Below are positions 12,401 through 28,764 of a DNA stretch of 64,000 bases, piece by piece. The notes below the pieces were generated by a model. It made no database searches. It was not told the DNA's origin and saw only the letters and a list, made by a program, of their open reading frames with translations. The position numbers and the translations under genes were made by a program. Numbering within the stretch: position 1 is the first letter of the stretch; the number at the start of each line of letters is the position of its first letter. This DNA is from Saururus chinensis (Eukaryota > Streptophyta > Magnoliopsida > Piperales > Saururaceae): assembly GCA_035235625.1 (NCBI GenBank), contig CP141148.1:37449057-37513056 (forward strand), given 5' to 3'.

Positions 12401-13041
12401 GGAGTTAATCTACCAATAGATGCAGGTAAGGAACCGACCAGATTATTTGAGAAAGCAGTGAAGTGTTCAAGATTGAGTAAATTACCAATGTTGAAGGGCA
12501 CCCTACCGGTGAGGTTGTTCTCGTTTAGGCTAAGTGTGATCAAGTCCGTGCAATTGCAGATGCTTTCAGGAATGCTCCCAGTCAGGAAATTGCTGTCCAG
12601 GATCAGAATTTGTAGTCTTCTGAGCCTCCCAAATGATGTAGGAATGTGACCACGCAAGGAGTTGTTGGAGAAAGACAAGCCAGCCAGTTCTAAGCAATCA
12701 CCTAGTTGGTCAGGAATAAGCCCCGAGAACAGGTTCGACGATAAGTCGAGAATCTGCAGGGTTGAGACGTTCCCAAGAGCGGGCGAAATCTCTCCTTTCA
12801 GTCCCATCTTCGGGAGAGAGATCGAAACGACATCACTGCCCGAAGAGCTGCACTCAATGCCAGTCCAGTTGCAGTGATGATGACTGTCAGACCAGTCGGA
12901 CAAAGCGCCGAATGGGTCATGGGTGATCGAACTCTTGAAGGCCTTAATTGCTTCAAGTTGTGCGTCGGAGTTCAGCCCCACCACAGCATTAATAATTGCA
13001 AGGAAGGAACACAGAAGCAGAGAGATGCTATGGAGGACCAT
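9435..13041 (-). CDS. FLS2: FLS2-type LRR receptor-like kinase (flagellin receptor class)
   Basis: Plasma-membrane pattern-recognition receptor kinase. The family member FLS2 binds bacterial flg22 and signals with BAK1. Exon 1 is 13041-9978 and exon 2 is 9778-9435, with a 199-bp GT-AG intron after YLAP that splits the Glu codon of PEFAYMGKV. The product is 1135 aa. Start 13041 was chosen because it opens directly on a signal peptide (MVLHSISLLLCSFLAI); an upstream in-frame ATG at 13101 would add 20 residues. Then come an LRR cap with CNWTGIEC, about 28 LRRs, a transmembrane helix (about 780-804), basic KRKQK, and the kinase: Lys870, Glu888, HCD catalytic loop (969-971, non-RD), DFG at 989. 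IIGSS/VIGSSGLSTVY and AWESGKLKALVL are close to FLS2. Apparently intact. Orthologue versus recent paralogue is undecided. Confidence 0.92.
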
Positions 13042-13205
13042 CTTCTCTGCTAGTCCACTCAATGGGAATAAAAATTTATTCCCAGCAAAGCAAAGATTCA
13101 AAACTCAAATGCCTGAAATAAAGAACAAGTTTCCCAAGCTCTGCAGATCAATGTAGCCAATGGCAGGAAGATCTACAATGACAGCAAAGGAACGAGACTG
13201 GAGAT

Positions 13206-13836
13206 TTATATAAGCGAAGAGAACCCTCAGCATTGGCCAGCCGACTTCTCAAAGCTGGATAAATGATAAAGAAACATGATTTGGTTGGCTACTTGGCTCA
13301 AGGCTTGAAGACAAAACATACCCATATGAGGGGAGAGTGAGCCAGTAATAAAATACCTATAAGCCAGAGACCCATGTCGATTCTCCTCCTCCTGGAACGG
13401 CACACAGTATGTAAAAACCCATGTCCGCCATTGTTGAATAATGGGCATCGTTGAAAAAACACAAAGAGTCAAGTGGTAGACTGAGTGGGGGGCAGAAAGT
13501 TGCAGAAAAGGCCAGAGCAGAAAGAGGGAGATATGCGTGTTGACTGTTGAACGAGGTTTAGCTTGATTTCCTTTGGCGGGGAATGCGGATGGAGATTTGG
13601 CGACGGTCACATGTTGCATAGAAAGGAGAGAGATTTCGGGACCCAGCTCTTTGTTCAAGTGATCGAGTCCACCACATAGGCTCAACGTGGGGCCTAACAA
13701 AAGTCAGCAGCCAGATGGGACCAAGTGGGACTCACCTAGCACTAGTTAGGTAAGGAGACTTGGCCAATTATAACAACTTGTTGATATTGTGAAACGGTTG
13801 GTTAGGCAAGGATTATATTCAACCTGCGACTTGACC
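13206..13836 (-). promoter_or_regulatory. FLS2-type gene promoter: TATA box and W-boxes
   Basis: A TATA-like CTTATATAA reads on the minus strand at 13214-13206, about 165 bp before the start codon. Upstream are three WRKY W-box cores: TTGACT on the minus strand (13472-13467), TTGACT on the plus strand (13540-13545) and TTGACC on the plus strand (13831-13836). W-boxes are common in promoters of immune receptor genes. Function here is inferred from motif and position only. An open frame on the minus strand at 13227-13700 overlaps this region and looks non-coding. Confidence 0.45.
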
Positions 13837-13839
13837 TTT

Positions 13840-15600
13840 GTCTTACTCTTCTCCATAATATTGTAACGAAAAAGTTTATAGGAACTTGGGCCCACACATG
13901 TTAGTGTGCACTTAGACGTTATAATTATTAGATTGAGATCCGTGTAAGAGGGCAAAAATTAATCTACCACTTAAGTTATGTGAGTCGTTTGATCAAAATT
14001 TGATGCCTAAGTCCATAAAGTTGTACGTTAACCCTAATTAATATAAATAGATCTTTTACAAAATAAGAAATTTTACGAAGATGGGTTCAGTGTGACAGCA
14101 TGAGCTTAGGCATCGTAAGTTTTTCTATTAAGATCCAATGAGAAAGCGAGCAGTCGATGATGCTTGGGCTTACGCAATTTACTTGAATCAAGAGTCATCC
14201 AAATGGGACTTTCAAAAAATTATAGGTATCAACATTAATTAAGCAAACGGGTAATTTTACCAAACTGTTTCACAATAGAGCAGTGCTATATAGTAGACGT
14301 GATTCTCACGTAAAAATTCATACGTTAATGTGGTTTTAAAGTCTTACAATGACGTCACTGCCCATTTTATCAGTAATGCGTGAGTTTCTCTGTGAGAAAT
14401 AAATGCGAGAAAAATATTTTCCTTCACAATAAGAATAGATATGAAAAAATAATTTCTATAATTGTTGACTATTACATGTTTGGCAAAACTATAATATTAA
14501 ATATTTGAAGATGGAGCTTAGATTACAGGTAAATTACACTTAAATCTTTTAATCGTCAAAGTTAGTCATAGACTTTAAAAAATTACAATTACGACCAAGA
14601 AGTTGATACACGCCCGAATAAACTCAGCTCGGTCGTGAATGGTTGGGCCTCATACAAATGGGCAGTGCCAAGCCTTGTAAGATTTTAGTTTTACCAGCCC
14701 ATGAAGATGCAACGGGTAGCAGGCCCACTTTCTCACGGCCCAGCAACTATCTCATAAGACTTGCCACGTGAGTCACCTTCACGCGTGCAATCGGCGACTA
14801 CGTGCACTTTTCCCAGCCCCACGCAAAGGGGCAGTTAAGGTGGCATTTCCGTAATAAAGAACAAACCAAGGAGTATTTACAGAGACATTCCCGTCGAGGA
14901 AAGTACACACGGTCGCGCAGGTCTCGTGCGTGTGGACTCTTTCTTTCTTTCTGTTTCCAAATACCAGTAAATAATTAACGAATAATTATTATTTTAAATT
15001 AATTTGACAATTTAAGCGTATTTTTTAAAATAAATCCAAGCCGATAAAAATTAAAGAAAGTTACATGAAAGTTGTAACATTATTCATGTGAAGAAGTGAA
15101 ATACAAAAGGGCTAATTTAATTTTCATTTTTTAAATCGATTGTATATTTTTGTCTAACAATAGCTCCCCCAAACTAGATTAAATATGTTTATTATTTTAT
15201 ATAAAAAATTAGTTAAATTTAATTAAGATTTGGGAGTCTTAATACTACTTGGTGTTATTCTTTAAAGTTTATTTAATAAAATAGTGACATAAAGGTTTAC
15301 ACGCAATAAATTTACTTTATTATTTAAAAATTATTGATTAATAAGGTCTATAAAAATAAGCTCGGCTAATCAATTGTGTTTGGACGATGAAATAGTTTTA
15401 TCGTGCATAAATTTTTACGTCAGTGTAGTATTATTTATCTAATATTTTATTAAATAAATTTATTTAATAAAACCCTTTTACGTGTGATAGCTTTTGTTGG
15501 ACATTGAAGATTTAAAAAAAAAAAGCTGAGAAAAAATTTTTAAAAAAAAAAAGAAATCTAAAGATGGATTTCCTCTGCTACTTCGGTTGGGACTCGGGAG
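13840..15600. other. spacer between FLS2-type and JmjC genes
   Basis: AT-rich spacer with no gene recognised. At about 14760-14930 a GC-richer patch holds a CACGTG G-box (GCCACGTGAGTCACC) and CACGCGTG-like motifs, which could be promoter sequence for the JmjC gene. An A/T-rich region follows at 14960-15560. Confidence 0.5.
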
Positions 15601-15736
15601 TGGCATTTTCGCAATTTCAGAGCCCAAGGCTAATTACAAAACGTAATGGTAAAAAGACACCTTCTCTCTCTCGAGTTTCCTTTTTTGGTACTCAAAACAC
15701 AGTTTATAAAAAAGCAAACATCATTAAAATAACTAA

Positions 15737-15764
<28 letters not shown>
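15737..15764. repeat. (AAAT)n microsatellite
   Basis: Seven or so consecutive AAAT/TAAA units, directly visible. Located in the probable promoter or leader of the JmjC gene. Confidence 0.85.
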
Positions 15765-15767
<3 letters not shown>

Positions 15768-16788
15768 TTCCCGGGGAAGAGAGCAGACCGGAAACCTGAG
15801 GCTTGGGCCATCGGTTTTGCAGTTGTTCATCAACAATACCACCAATCCACCCCACGCCTAATCTTTTCTTCCTTTTTTTTTGTTTCATTGTCTTCTTACT
15901 TGACTTCTCCCGTTCTGCATAGCTTCCCACGCACACGGTACAAAACATATTATCTTCTTTTTTTTTAATCTTATGTGGGTATTTGTTGTATATAGTTTTT
16001 TTTTCATAATTCATGGTTTTTATCTGTTTTAATTTAGCTGCATGGTATGATCTGTGAGGGTGGTAGTGCTTGTGATTGAATCCTGGGCCCATTTGATTCA
16101 TGGAAATTTTATGAGATGTTTAGCCAAGGAATTTGTTTAGAAAATTGCTGAAAGAGTAGGTAATTGAATTTTTACACCAAAGGCACGATCTGTGTGTGTG
16201 TGTTTTATGCATTTTAGTGTATAAGGGAGAGAATTGGGTCAAGGGGTTGTTGTTTTTATTTCGACAGTTCTGCGGGTTTCTTTTCTTGTATTGGGGACTG
16301 AAATTATGTGTGGTTCTTAATTTAATGACGGTGAATTCCTTTTGTTGCCTTGATCCTGATTGTATCGTTGTTCTTTGGTTTTTTTTATTTATTTTTGAGT
16401 TCGGCTTTTGATTTTTTGTTGCAGTTGATGAAAAGTTTGCAATTTCATTTGGAATGTGAGGGAGTTTCGATGAATTTATGTAATTTTTTTTTGCAGTTGG
16501 AAAACAAATCAAAATTTCTGGATTTTTTTGTTTTTTATGCTCTGGTACATCTGATATTTATTGCTTATTATCAAGGGATTGAAGCTTTGAACTCCTGCAG
16601 ATGGTCTGTTTTTAGTAGAACATTTTCTCATTGAACTGGTTTTTTAGACCCAGTATCAGTTGTTCTTTATTAGATCTCCATCATGGCACATAAAGACCGC
16701 ATTTTGGCTCCAATTTTCTCTTTCCTTGGGGATATATATTTATTGAAAAAATCTGTGATATGTAATAAATAATTCCTAATTGGAAGCT

Positions 16789-16945
16789 GATATTCTTACT
16801 CCACTTTCTGTGCAACAAAAGCCTACTCCAGCCTCTTATTGGATAGAGAAGGTGAGTCACACCTGACAACATGGAGATTCATTTCTTCTGTCCAATCAGA
16901 GGCTGGTGTAGGTTTTTAGTGCAGAGAAAGTGGAGTATGAATATC
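16789..16945. mobile_element. foldback MITE in the JmjC leader intron
   Basis: 157-bp element with long inverted arms. The left 55 nt (starting GATATTCTTACTCCACTTTC) and the complement of the right 55 nt agree at about 48 positions, leaving a loop of about 47 nt. There is no coding content and the target-site duplication is not clear. It sits upstream of the JmjC start codon, in what is probably the 5' leader intron, since a TTGCAG acceptor precedes the ATG by about 18 nt. Confidence 0.65.
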
Positions 16946-17072
16946 ATTTTTATAATTCCCACATTTGCTATGTGTAAAAATTAGGAAAATTATTGTGTAT
17001 TACTATTGACAAATCTGTCTTCTAAATTGCTGTTGTCCTTTCAATGACCTTGCAGTAAAAAGTAGGCATGCT

Positions 17073-23141
<6,069 letters not shown>

Positions 23142-25469
23142 CCTTTAAGATCCTAGTACGTCACCACTAATGGAGCTAACATTCTTTCATTCAGAAGGTA
23201 ACACTCATTTCTTCGTAGGATGTACAATACGTCCATTCTTTGGAAGCTCCATGGTAGTACATATGGGAGTCCGACATTTTTTCCTGCGCTGGCTCTGGCC
23301 ATGATTTTGTTTGAAGTTTTAGTTTTTCTGATTGGCATTGCTCAAGCCATCATTTACCATTGATAGCTGACCCCATTTTGTAGATTATTGTATAAGTGAA
23401 AGAATTATAGTTTACTTTAATAAAAATTATACAGATATTTATGAGTTGGATATAACATATCCTCCTTGTTATTCCTTCATTTTCTCTGAATATATGCTTC
23501 TAGATTTTATCGGATTATTCTATCAGTGTCATGTTAGAAACATTTACATGATTAAATTTGGATGAACCAAGATGCTGCTCTTGGTGGCTTTCCTGTGACC
23601 CTAACTACGTAGGAAAGACAGACTGAAGAACATTACTTGATATTTTTATATTCATGTAGTGCACATGCCTATTTTGTCAGCTCTACATCTGTTGAACAGC
23701 CTTGAGTTTTGAAGGATCTTTCAGAATAATGTTCAATCTTTAGTAACCACATCCATATTTGTAATATAGGTCTTGCTGCCATGACTGCTGCAGGTGATTT
23801 GTTAAATGATGAATGACGTAGTTACTGGATAGTGTGAATTGAACACACCTAAAAATTAAGCTGTTAGAGAAGGGATCAATTATGTAAATTAACCACAATG
23901 GCATTTACAGAACCAAATACCTTTCACCGAAATTCGAATCAACACATGGAAGAGCAGAATAAAATATGTGTAAATTGTCAAGATTGACTTCTTTTTAATA
24001 AGTTACATTTTTTTTTCACATGATTGAGCCAAAAATGTAAAGCTAGGTACTAGGCTTTAAAACATACAGCGCAAACTTAAAGTTAACTGAGACTTTAGTT
24101 CATTTGGGAATACAAAAAAGACTGTCAAGATGCCTCAACTTAAGCCTGTAAATCTTTTTTTATGATATTGTGTGCCTGCCTTTGCTAGCTAATATGAACT
24201 TCCTTGCAGTCTTCAATCCGTGGCTTGGGGTTTTTTTCTGTGAGTTTTACCATGACCACATAAATGGTTCAAAGAAGCACTAACATAGGCCTAACAAGTT
24301 TTATGAAAAATTGAGATATGTCGTATTGAAATTGTTTAAGAACTTGAATTCTGATGGTCAAAATAAAAATTGTTTAATGGCTAAATTGAAGTGCACTCAG
24401 ACCAAGATGACATGATCCATTCCCCAACCACACTCAGTTTGAGGATCTATACTAGACCTCATACTTGGTGCAGCTCATGTAGCTGTCCCTTATATTGCAT
24501 CTAATATGGCATTCACTAATGTAGTATGATTTATTTGTCTAATTCAGAAGGGTGTTCCCCACAATGTCTTCTGGCATCTCTCTCTCTCTCTCTAATGTGA
24601 TTGAAATTGATAGAATCTGTGAAAGTACTCTTTATGATTGTTAACTCCTAATTTGATTGAAGATAAGCTCTATAGGATGGTGATGAGAACAGCTGTATGG
24701 TACAAAAACTTGGTTTGGACGTAACAAAGAACAGCTACCATAGAAGCTAAAGATGACCAAAAGGAGAAAATTCATGTGGTAAAGTGAGAGAGCTAGGAGG
24801 AACATAGAGTTCTCAAGTAGCTCTATTAAATGATAAAAGTGGAGTTGCTTTCGAGACACTTAAGATGTGCAAATATGGTAGTTGATGACACTCTAAAAGA
24901 TATAAAAAACCAACTTGTTGACTCAGGAGAACCTGACCTGAGATGGTAAGAAAGGGACCTGGGATGGATTTTCGTGAGAATACAACAGTGCCATTTGGCA
25001 TAGCAAAGTTCATTTTGTGAGGTCTAAACAGATGAAGGTGACTTGACAAAAGAAAATAAATAACTGATGTAGCATGGGGAATGTTTTGTTTATCTGAAGG
25101 TATAGAGTGAAGTAGGTTCCAATCGACTTGTATGATTACTTATGGTGGCATTATATCAAGCTCTTCACTTCAGTTTATTTAGCTGAAGAATCTAGGTCTT
25201 GTTTCATGCTTCACAAATTCCAGACTACGTCTCAGCATTGAAATATTTTTCTAATGAAGCATTATGCTCAATTTTCCTATCAGATTGATTGATTATCCAC
25301 ATTATATAACTATTTCAAGTCAGTTTTGACCACTTTTGAGAGGTTCACCATTGTTAGTCTTTATGATGTCTCGTGTAACATGTGTTTCTTTCATTGCACT
25401 GTTGGTTGTGGAGCATTGAATAGTCTGTGTGGGGTACCACTGCCATAGATATTCTTCTTGCATGTGCAC

Positions 25470-25690
25470 ATAGGTGGGTGCGTGTGCACGTGTGCGCATG
25501 CGTGTGCATTTGCGTGTGCGTGTTTCACACATGGTCTTAGCATGAGAGTTTGATTGTGTGTGTGTAACAATATGTGCAGGCAGTGCAGCATAGCGGGTTA
25601 CAATGAGGACAATAATCTCTCTGTTTTTTTGTATGTGCAATGTTACCATGGTGTATGCATGCATGTGTGTGTGCACGTGTGCAGTATAGC
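25470..25690. repeat. GT/GTGC-rich low-complexity tract
   Basis: Runs of GTGTGCRTG-like units, with TATGTGCAG..GCAGTRYAGC and AATAATCTCTCTGTTTTT blocks each present twice (first copies near 25570-25630, second near 25677-25722), suggesting an old local duplication of about 110 bp. Open frames across it (HTHMHAYT-type) are artefacts of the repeat. Confidence 0.6.
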
Positions 25691-26734
25691 TGGGTTTAAA
25701 TGACAATAATCTCTCTGTTTTTAATAAATACGCAGCTTCTGTGCTGCTAATGCAGTCTTGGTAAGAAATTGTCTTTGTAGGTGGGAGGGGATGGCAAGTC
25801 CTTCACCCTAGTTATTATAATAAATTGTCAGAGTATTGCTCTTGTTGGACTTTAAATTGAGAAGAAAGTGAAACTTGTGTAATTCTTTTCTTTACGTAGG
25901 GTGGTCAGATCATCTATCTTTCAGTTTATTCTTCGAAGCTTTTCTCTTTCCTCACAATTCAGTTCGTGCAGAATCTATTTTTTGATTAACCATCGTATGG
26001 ATGATGGTATGTGGTGTGCTTTCCACTGACTATATCGGAAGGTTAATATCTTGATGTAATGGCGCTTGGTCTTGTGCACTCAAGTCTGGCATTTTTTGTC
26101 TGACTTTTTATGCATGGGTCATTAGCTCCATCAGTTAATCTTAGATTTACGCATTATAATCTCCTGTTCTTTCAAAGATGAAAAAAGTAGTGGCTTATGC
26201 CCTTTTCCTCTTGAAGTTATGTCATTATGTTGCTTCTATAGGATCTTTCCTCCGGAGCACATAGATATTAGTGGTGTTTTGGTATTAGTGGTTTATGATG
26301 CAGTGTTCTTAACGAGCATATAGATATCTGTGCTCGATTGTGGTTGGAGACTTATAGTCTTTGTATGGTTGTAATAAGGTATGGATTTATCTGTTGTGAA
26401 GCTCATTAAGAAAAACGGTATGAAAAAAAATTGACATACAAACTTGAAAAGTAAAAAAAATATTGTCTTGTCGTTCTATATGAAGCTTGAGTTTTTTCAT
26501 TAGTTAACTATTGCCTTCTTTCTTTTATGGACACAAAGATTTTTTATCTTTTTTTAATTAAAATTTTTGAGGTTATCTGCTGTGCATATGTGGTTATGTT
26601 GACCTTCTGGGACCGTACTTGTATTATCATTTGATGGTTGCAAATTTATTGTGAGAGGATTTACTTCTGGCAAGAATGGTTGATCATTTCACTTTATGTG
26701 ATTTGTATGTCTCGGTGAAGCGAGCTATTTGGGG

Positions 26735-26881
26735 GATATAGCATGATGAGATGTAAAATATCTTGTTCTTTAACAGCCTTCAGGCACGGTATGTTATGTT
26801 TTGATATTCGCAGGATATAGTATGATGAGATGTAAGATATCTTATTACAAACAGCTTCAGGCACAGTGTTTATGTTTTGAT
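26735..26881. repeat. imperfect tandem duplication, about 80-bp period
   Basis: Two copies of a unit beginning GATATAGYATGATGAGATGT and ending ATGTTTTGAT, at about 26735-26806 and 26815-26881, differing by substitutions and small indels. Confidence 0.75.
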
Positions 26882-27530
26882 GGCAACTAATAAGTGGGTA
26901 CTTGGCTTTTCCCATTACAGAAATAAAAACAAAATAAGCTGGATTTGACTGTTTGGTAGCTATAGTGTGTGAGTTTAAACAATATTTCCGTTAATATAGC
27001 CAAGCACACCCGCATTCCTATCTCAAGTTAACTCAAAGTTGCCCCTCACAACATCAGTTAAAGTCATCCTACCAAAACCTTCATTTACTCTCAAATGTGG
27101 TTACTTGATAGCCTATCAACCCCTACTTTTTGTCTATAGTGGGCTCTGGTGAAAAATAGTAAGACTGAGACTTCTTTCGGCGTGTGTTAAGGGCGTACTT
27201 GGATGCACTTTAGGACGGAAATGAAAGGAACCTTTACATGATTTTTTTAAAGAAAATTAAATTGGGCTTTTGTTTGGGTCTCCTTTTTATCCATTTTATG
27301 GGAAAGTAGGCTTTTATATTGTTTTCGTTTTTAGTATGTAAAATGATAAAAAACCAAGGGAATTTTTTTAAATAATAATTTTAACAAAATTAATTATTAA
27401 ATTAATCTACTTTGGGAAATATGTTTTAAAGTGGTGTTGGTTTTTGTCATTGAGGCATCAACTAAGTGCTAGTGCCTACGTGACTTTTTTTAAAAAATTT
27501 TATATAATTTTATCTTTCTAAACAACGAAA

Positions 27531-27573
27531 TCAAATTTTAATAAAAATTAAGTGATTTCGTTGTTCGGAAAGA
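27531..27573. repeat. palindromic hairpin
   Basis: AACAACGAAATC is followed about 20 nt later by its complement GATTTCGTTGTT. The pairing continues outward with ATCTTTCT against GGAAAGAC. It lies in the AT-rich left part of the TIR element. Confidence 0.75.
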
Positions 27574-27677
27574 CGAAACCAACTTAAAATTGATTTTGTC
27601 CTTCTCGCGGAGGTAATATTACATGAACGTGACCCATGCGCGTCCCATGCATGGCGGAGAAGGCCAGTAGGTGTACC

Positions 27678-27820
27678 AGCCCGACTGACTTTGCTTTGTC
27701 GATGCCCATCTTTGTCCCTCCCTCGATGCCCTCTGCCACCTTCTCCCCAACTGACTTCACCTTCTCAGCTGACTGTCTCATTGTATCAGTGGCCTTTTTC
27801 ACTACCCCCGTAGCCTCCTC
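27678..27820 (-). pseudogene. LEA-like protein fragment
   Basis: The minus strand encodes EEATGVVKKATDTMRQSAEK and then VKSVGEKVAEGIEGGTKMGI DKAKSVG with a break between lines, a Lys/Glu/Ala-rich amphipathic repeat typical of late-embryogenesis-abundant-type proteins. There are no start, stop or other exons of a full gene. It sits inside the TIR element beside unrelated gene pieces, so it is a captured fragment rather than a gene. The family call rests on composition and the KVKxVGEKV pattern and is tentative. Confidence 0.4.
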
Positions 27821-28082
27821 ACGTGCAGTTCAATCGTGGTGCACGTTCGTCGATCGCCTCATTTCCTTTGAAGCGATAACCAAGAGTTAAAAGAGTTATT
27901 TGAGACAGGGACATCGAAAGGTTAGAAATGGCGGCACTATCAACGGCCATTGGAGGTTGGAGATCGCATTGTTGTGAAGTCCTTAAAAATAGGAAGAAGC
28001 CGATGTTTAATGGGGAAAACCGCTTTTGTGTTAGCTTTGCCCACCACCCCAGTTACCGATCGGAAGACGGGAAACTGACCCA

Positions 28083-28274
28083 ACTCCAACTGACCTAGGC
28101 CTCTTCCATATCAACTCCAACCGCTTCTGCGGCATCGTCCCCAAGAGCTTCTCCCACATGGTCCTCCTCCATGAGCTGGACCTCAGCAACAACCACTTCG
28201 TCGGCCCATTCGCAGAAGTCGTCCTGGGCCTCCCTGCCCTCAAGTGCCTCAACCTCTGGTTCAACGACTTCAAG
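28083..28274 (+). pseudogene. LRX/PEX (leucine-rich repeat extensin) fragment
   Basis: Open for 64 codons and reads TPTDLGLFHINSNRFCGIVP, then KSFSHMVLLHELDLSNNHFV and GPFAEVVLGLPALKCLNL. This corresponds to the central LRRs of LRX/PEX cell-wall proteins, whose hallmark is LFHINSNRFCG followed by LYELDLSNNRFVG and VVLGLPSLK. Family members bind RALF peptides and anchor in the wall through an extensin tail. Here only about three repeats remain, with no cap, Cys-rich hinge or extensin region. Third positions are strongly G/C, unlike the surroundings. It is a captured fragment, probably non-functional. Confidence 0.75.
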
Positions 28275-28349
28275 TCTCTCCTCTCTGCCAAGGACGACGT
28301 CTCTATCTCAGTCACTGCCATGTCCGCACCCTAGGCCCCCTCCCCGCTG

Positions 28350-28646
28350 TACCTCACCGCTCAAGTCTTCCTCCAGGAGGCCATATATGCTTTCCCTGTG
28401 TCAAAGCCCAGGTGGTACTGGCTCCAACTCCATTTCCTCCCTGTGAAAGCCACCGGCTATGACCTATCTACAACCGTCTTCTCTGTCTACACCGATGACA
28501 TAGTCCTTCTCCACAGAGTTAGTGCCTCGGACCCCTCCACTATGGTCTTCCAAGAGTACGTACTCAACGCCACCGACAAGATGCTGTCCCTGCATTTTTC
28601 ACCCATGCGCAACTCGTATGCCTTCATCAACGCGATTGAGTTGTCT
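28350..28646 (+). pseudogene. CrRLK1L (FERONIA/THESEUS family) malectin-like fragment
   Basis: Open for 99 codons: YLTAQVFLQEAIYAFPVSKP, WYWLQLHFLPVKATGYDLST, VFSVYTDDIVLLHRVSAS, then YVLNATDKMLSLHFSPM and YAFINAIELS. This matches the first malectin-like domain of CrRLK1L receptor kinases (FPVSPGRHWLRLYFYP, FSVxxxxYTLLxxFSAS, LxLTFTPSxxSYAFVNGIE). No signal peptide, second malectin domain, transmembrane helix or kinase is present. It lies 76 bp after the LRX fragment on the same strand, inside the TIR element. Captured fragment; no evidence of expression. Confidence 0.75.
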
Positions 28647-28764
28647 CGGCGCCGGCCGGCCTAATCTCAGATTCTGCCTCACAATGAAAATTTCCTTAGG
28701 AGGTGACACTTTACTCTCACAAGGAAAAATCATTTCCTTTTCAACGTGCTTGCCAAACGTAGCC

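Larger units (their letters stand above)
23142..27190. other. spacer downstream of the JmjC gene
   Basis: 3' UTR to about 23430, then no recognised gene. It contains (TC)n at about 24578-24592, GT-rich low complexity at about 25470-25690, and an imperfect tandem duplication at 26735-26881. Confidence 0.6.
27191..28764. mobile_element. TIR element (PIF/Harbinger-like) carrying three host gene fragments
   Basis: The left end GGGCGTACTTGGATGCAC follows TAA (27188-27190). The complement of the right end reads GGCTACGTTTGGCAAGCAC and is followed by TAA (28765-28767). Both arms continue into a similar GGAAATGA about 30 nt inside. A 3-bp TAA duplication and GG.. TTTGG ends fit PIF/Harbinger/Tourist elements; hAT is less likely. 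No transposase is visible, so the element is non-autonomous. The first 400 bp are AT-rich with a hairpin. The rest is much GC-richer and made of pieces of an LEA-like gene (minus), an LRX gene (plus) and a CrRLK1L gene (plus). The ends are imperfect, so the borders are inferred. Confidence 0.55.

Noticed and set aside
10652..12877. several plus-strand open frames of 70-172 codons
   Set aside because: They lie antisense to the LRR exon of the FLS2-type gene and mirror its repeats.
13227..13700. 157-codon open frame on the minus strand
   Set aside because: It overlaps the TATA/W-box region of the FLS2-type gene, has no domain features and no splice link to the receptor.
25320..25706. 128-codon His/Thr-rich open frame
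   Set aside because: Product of the GT-rich low-complexity tract on the opposite strand.
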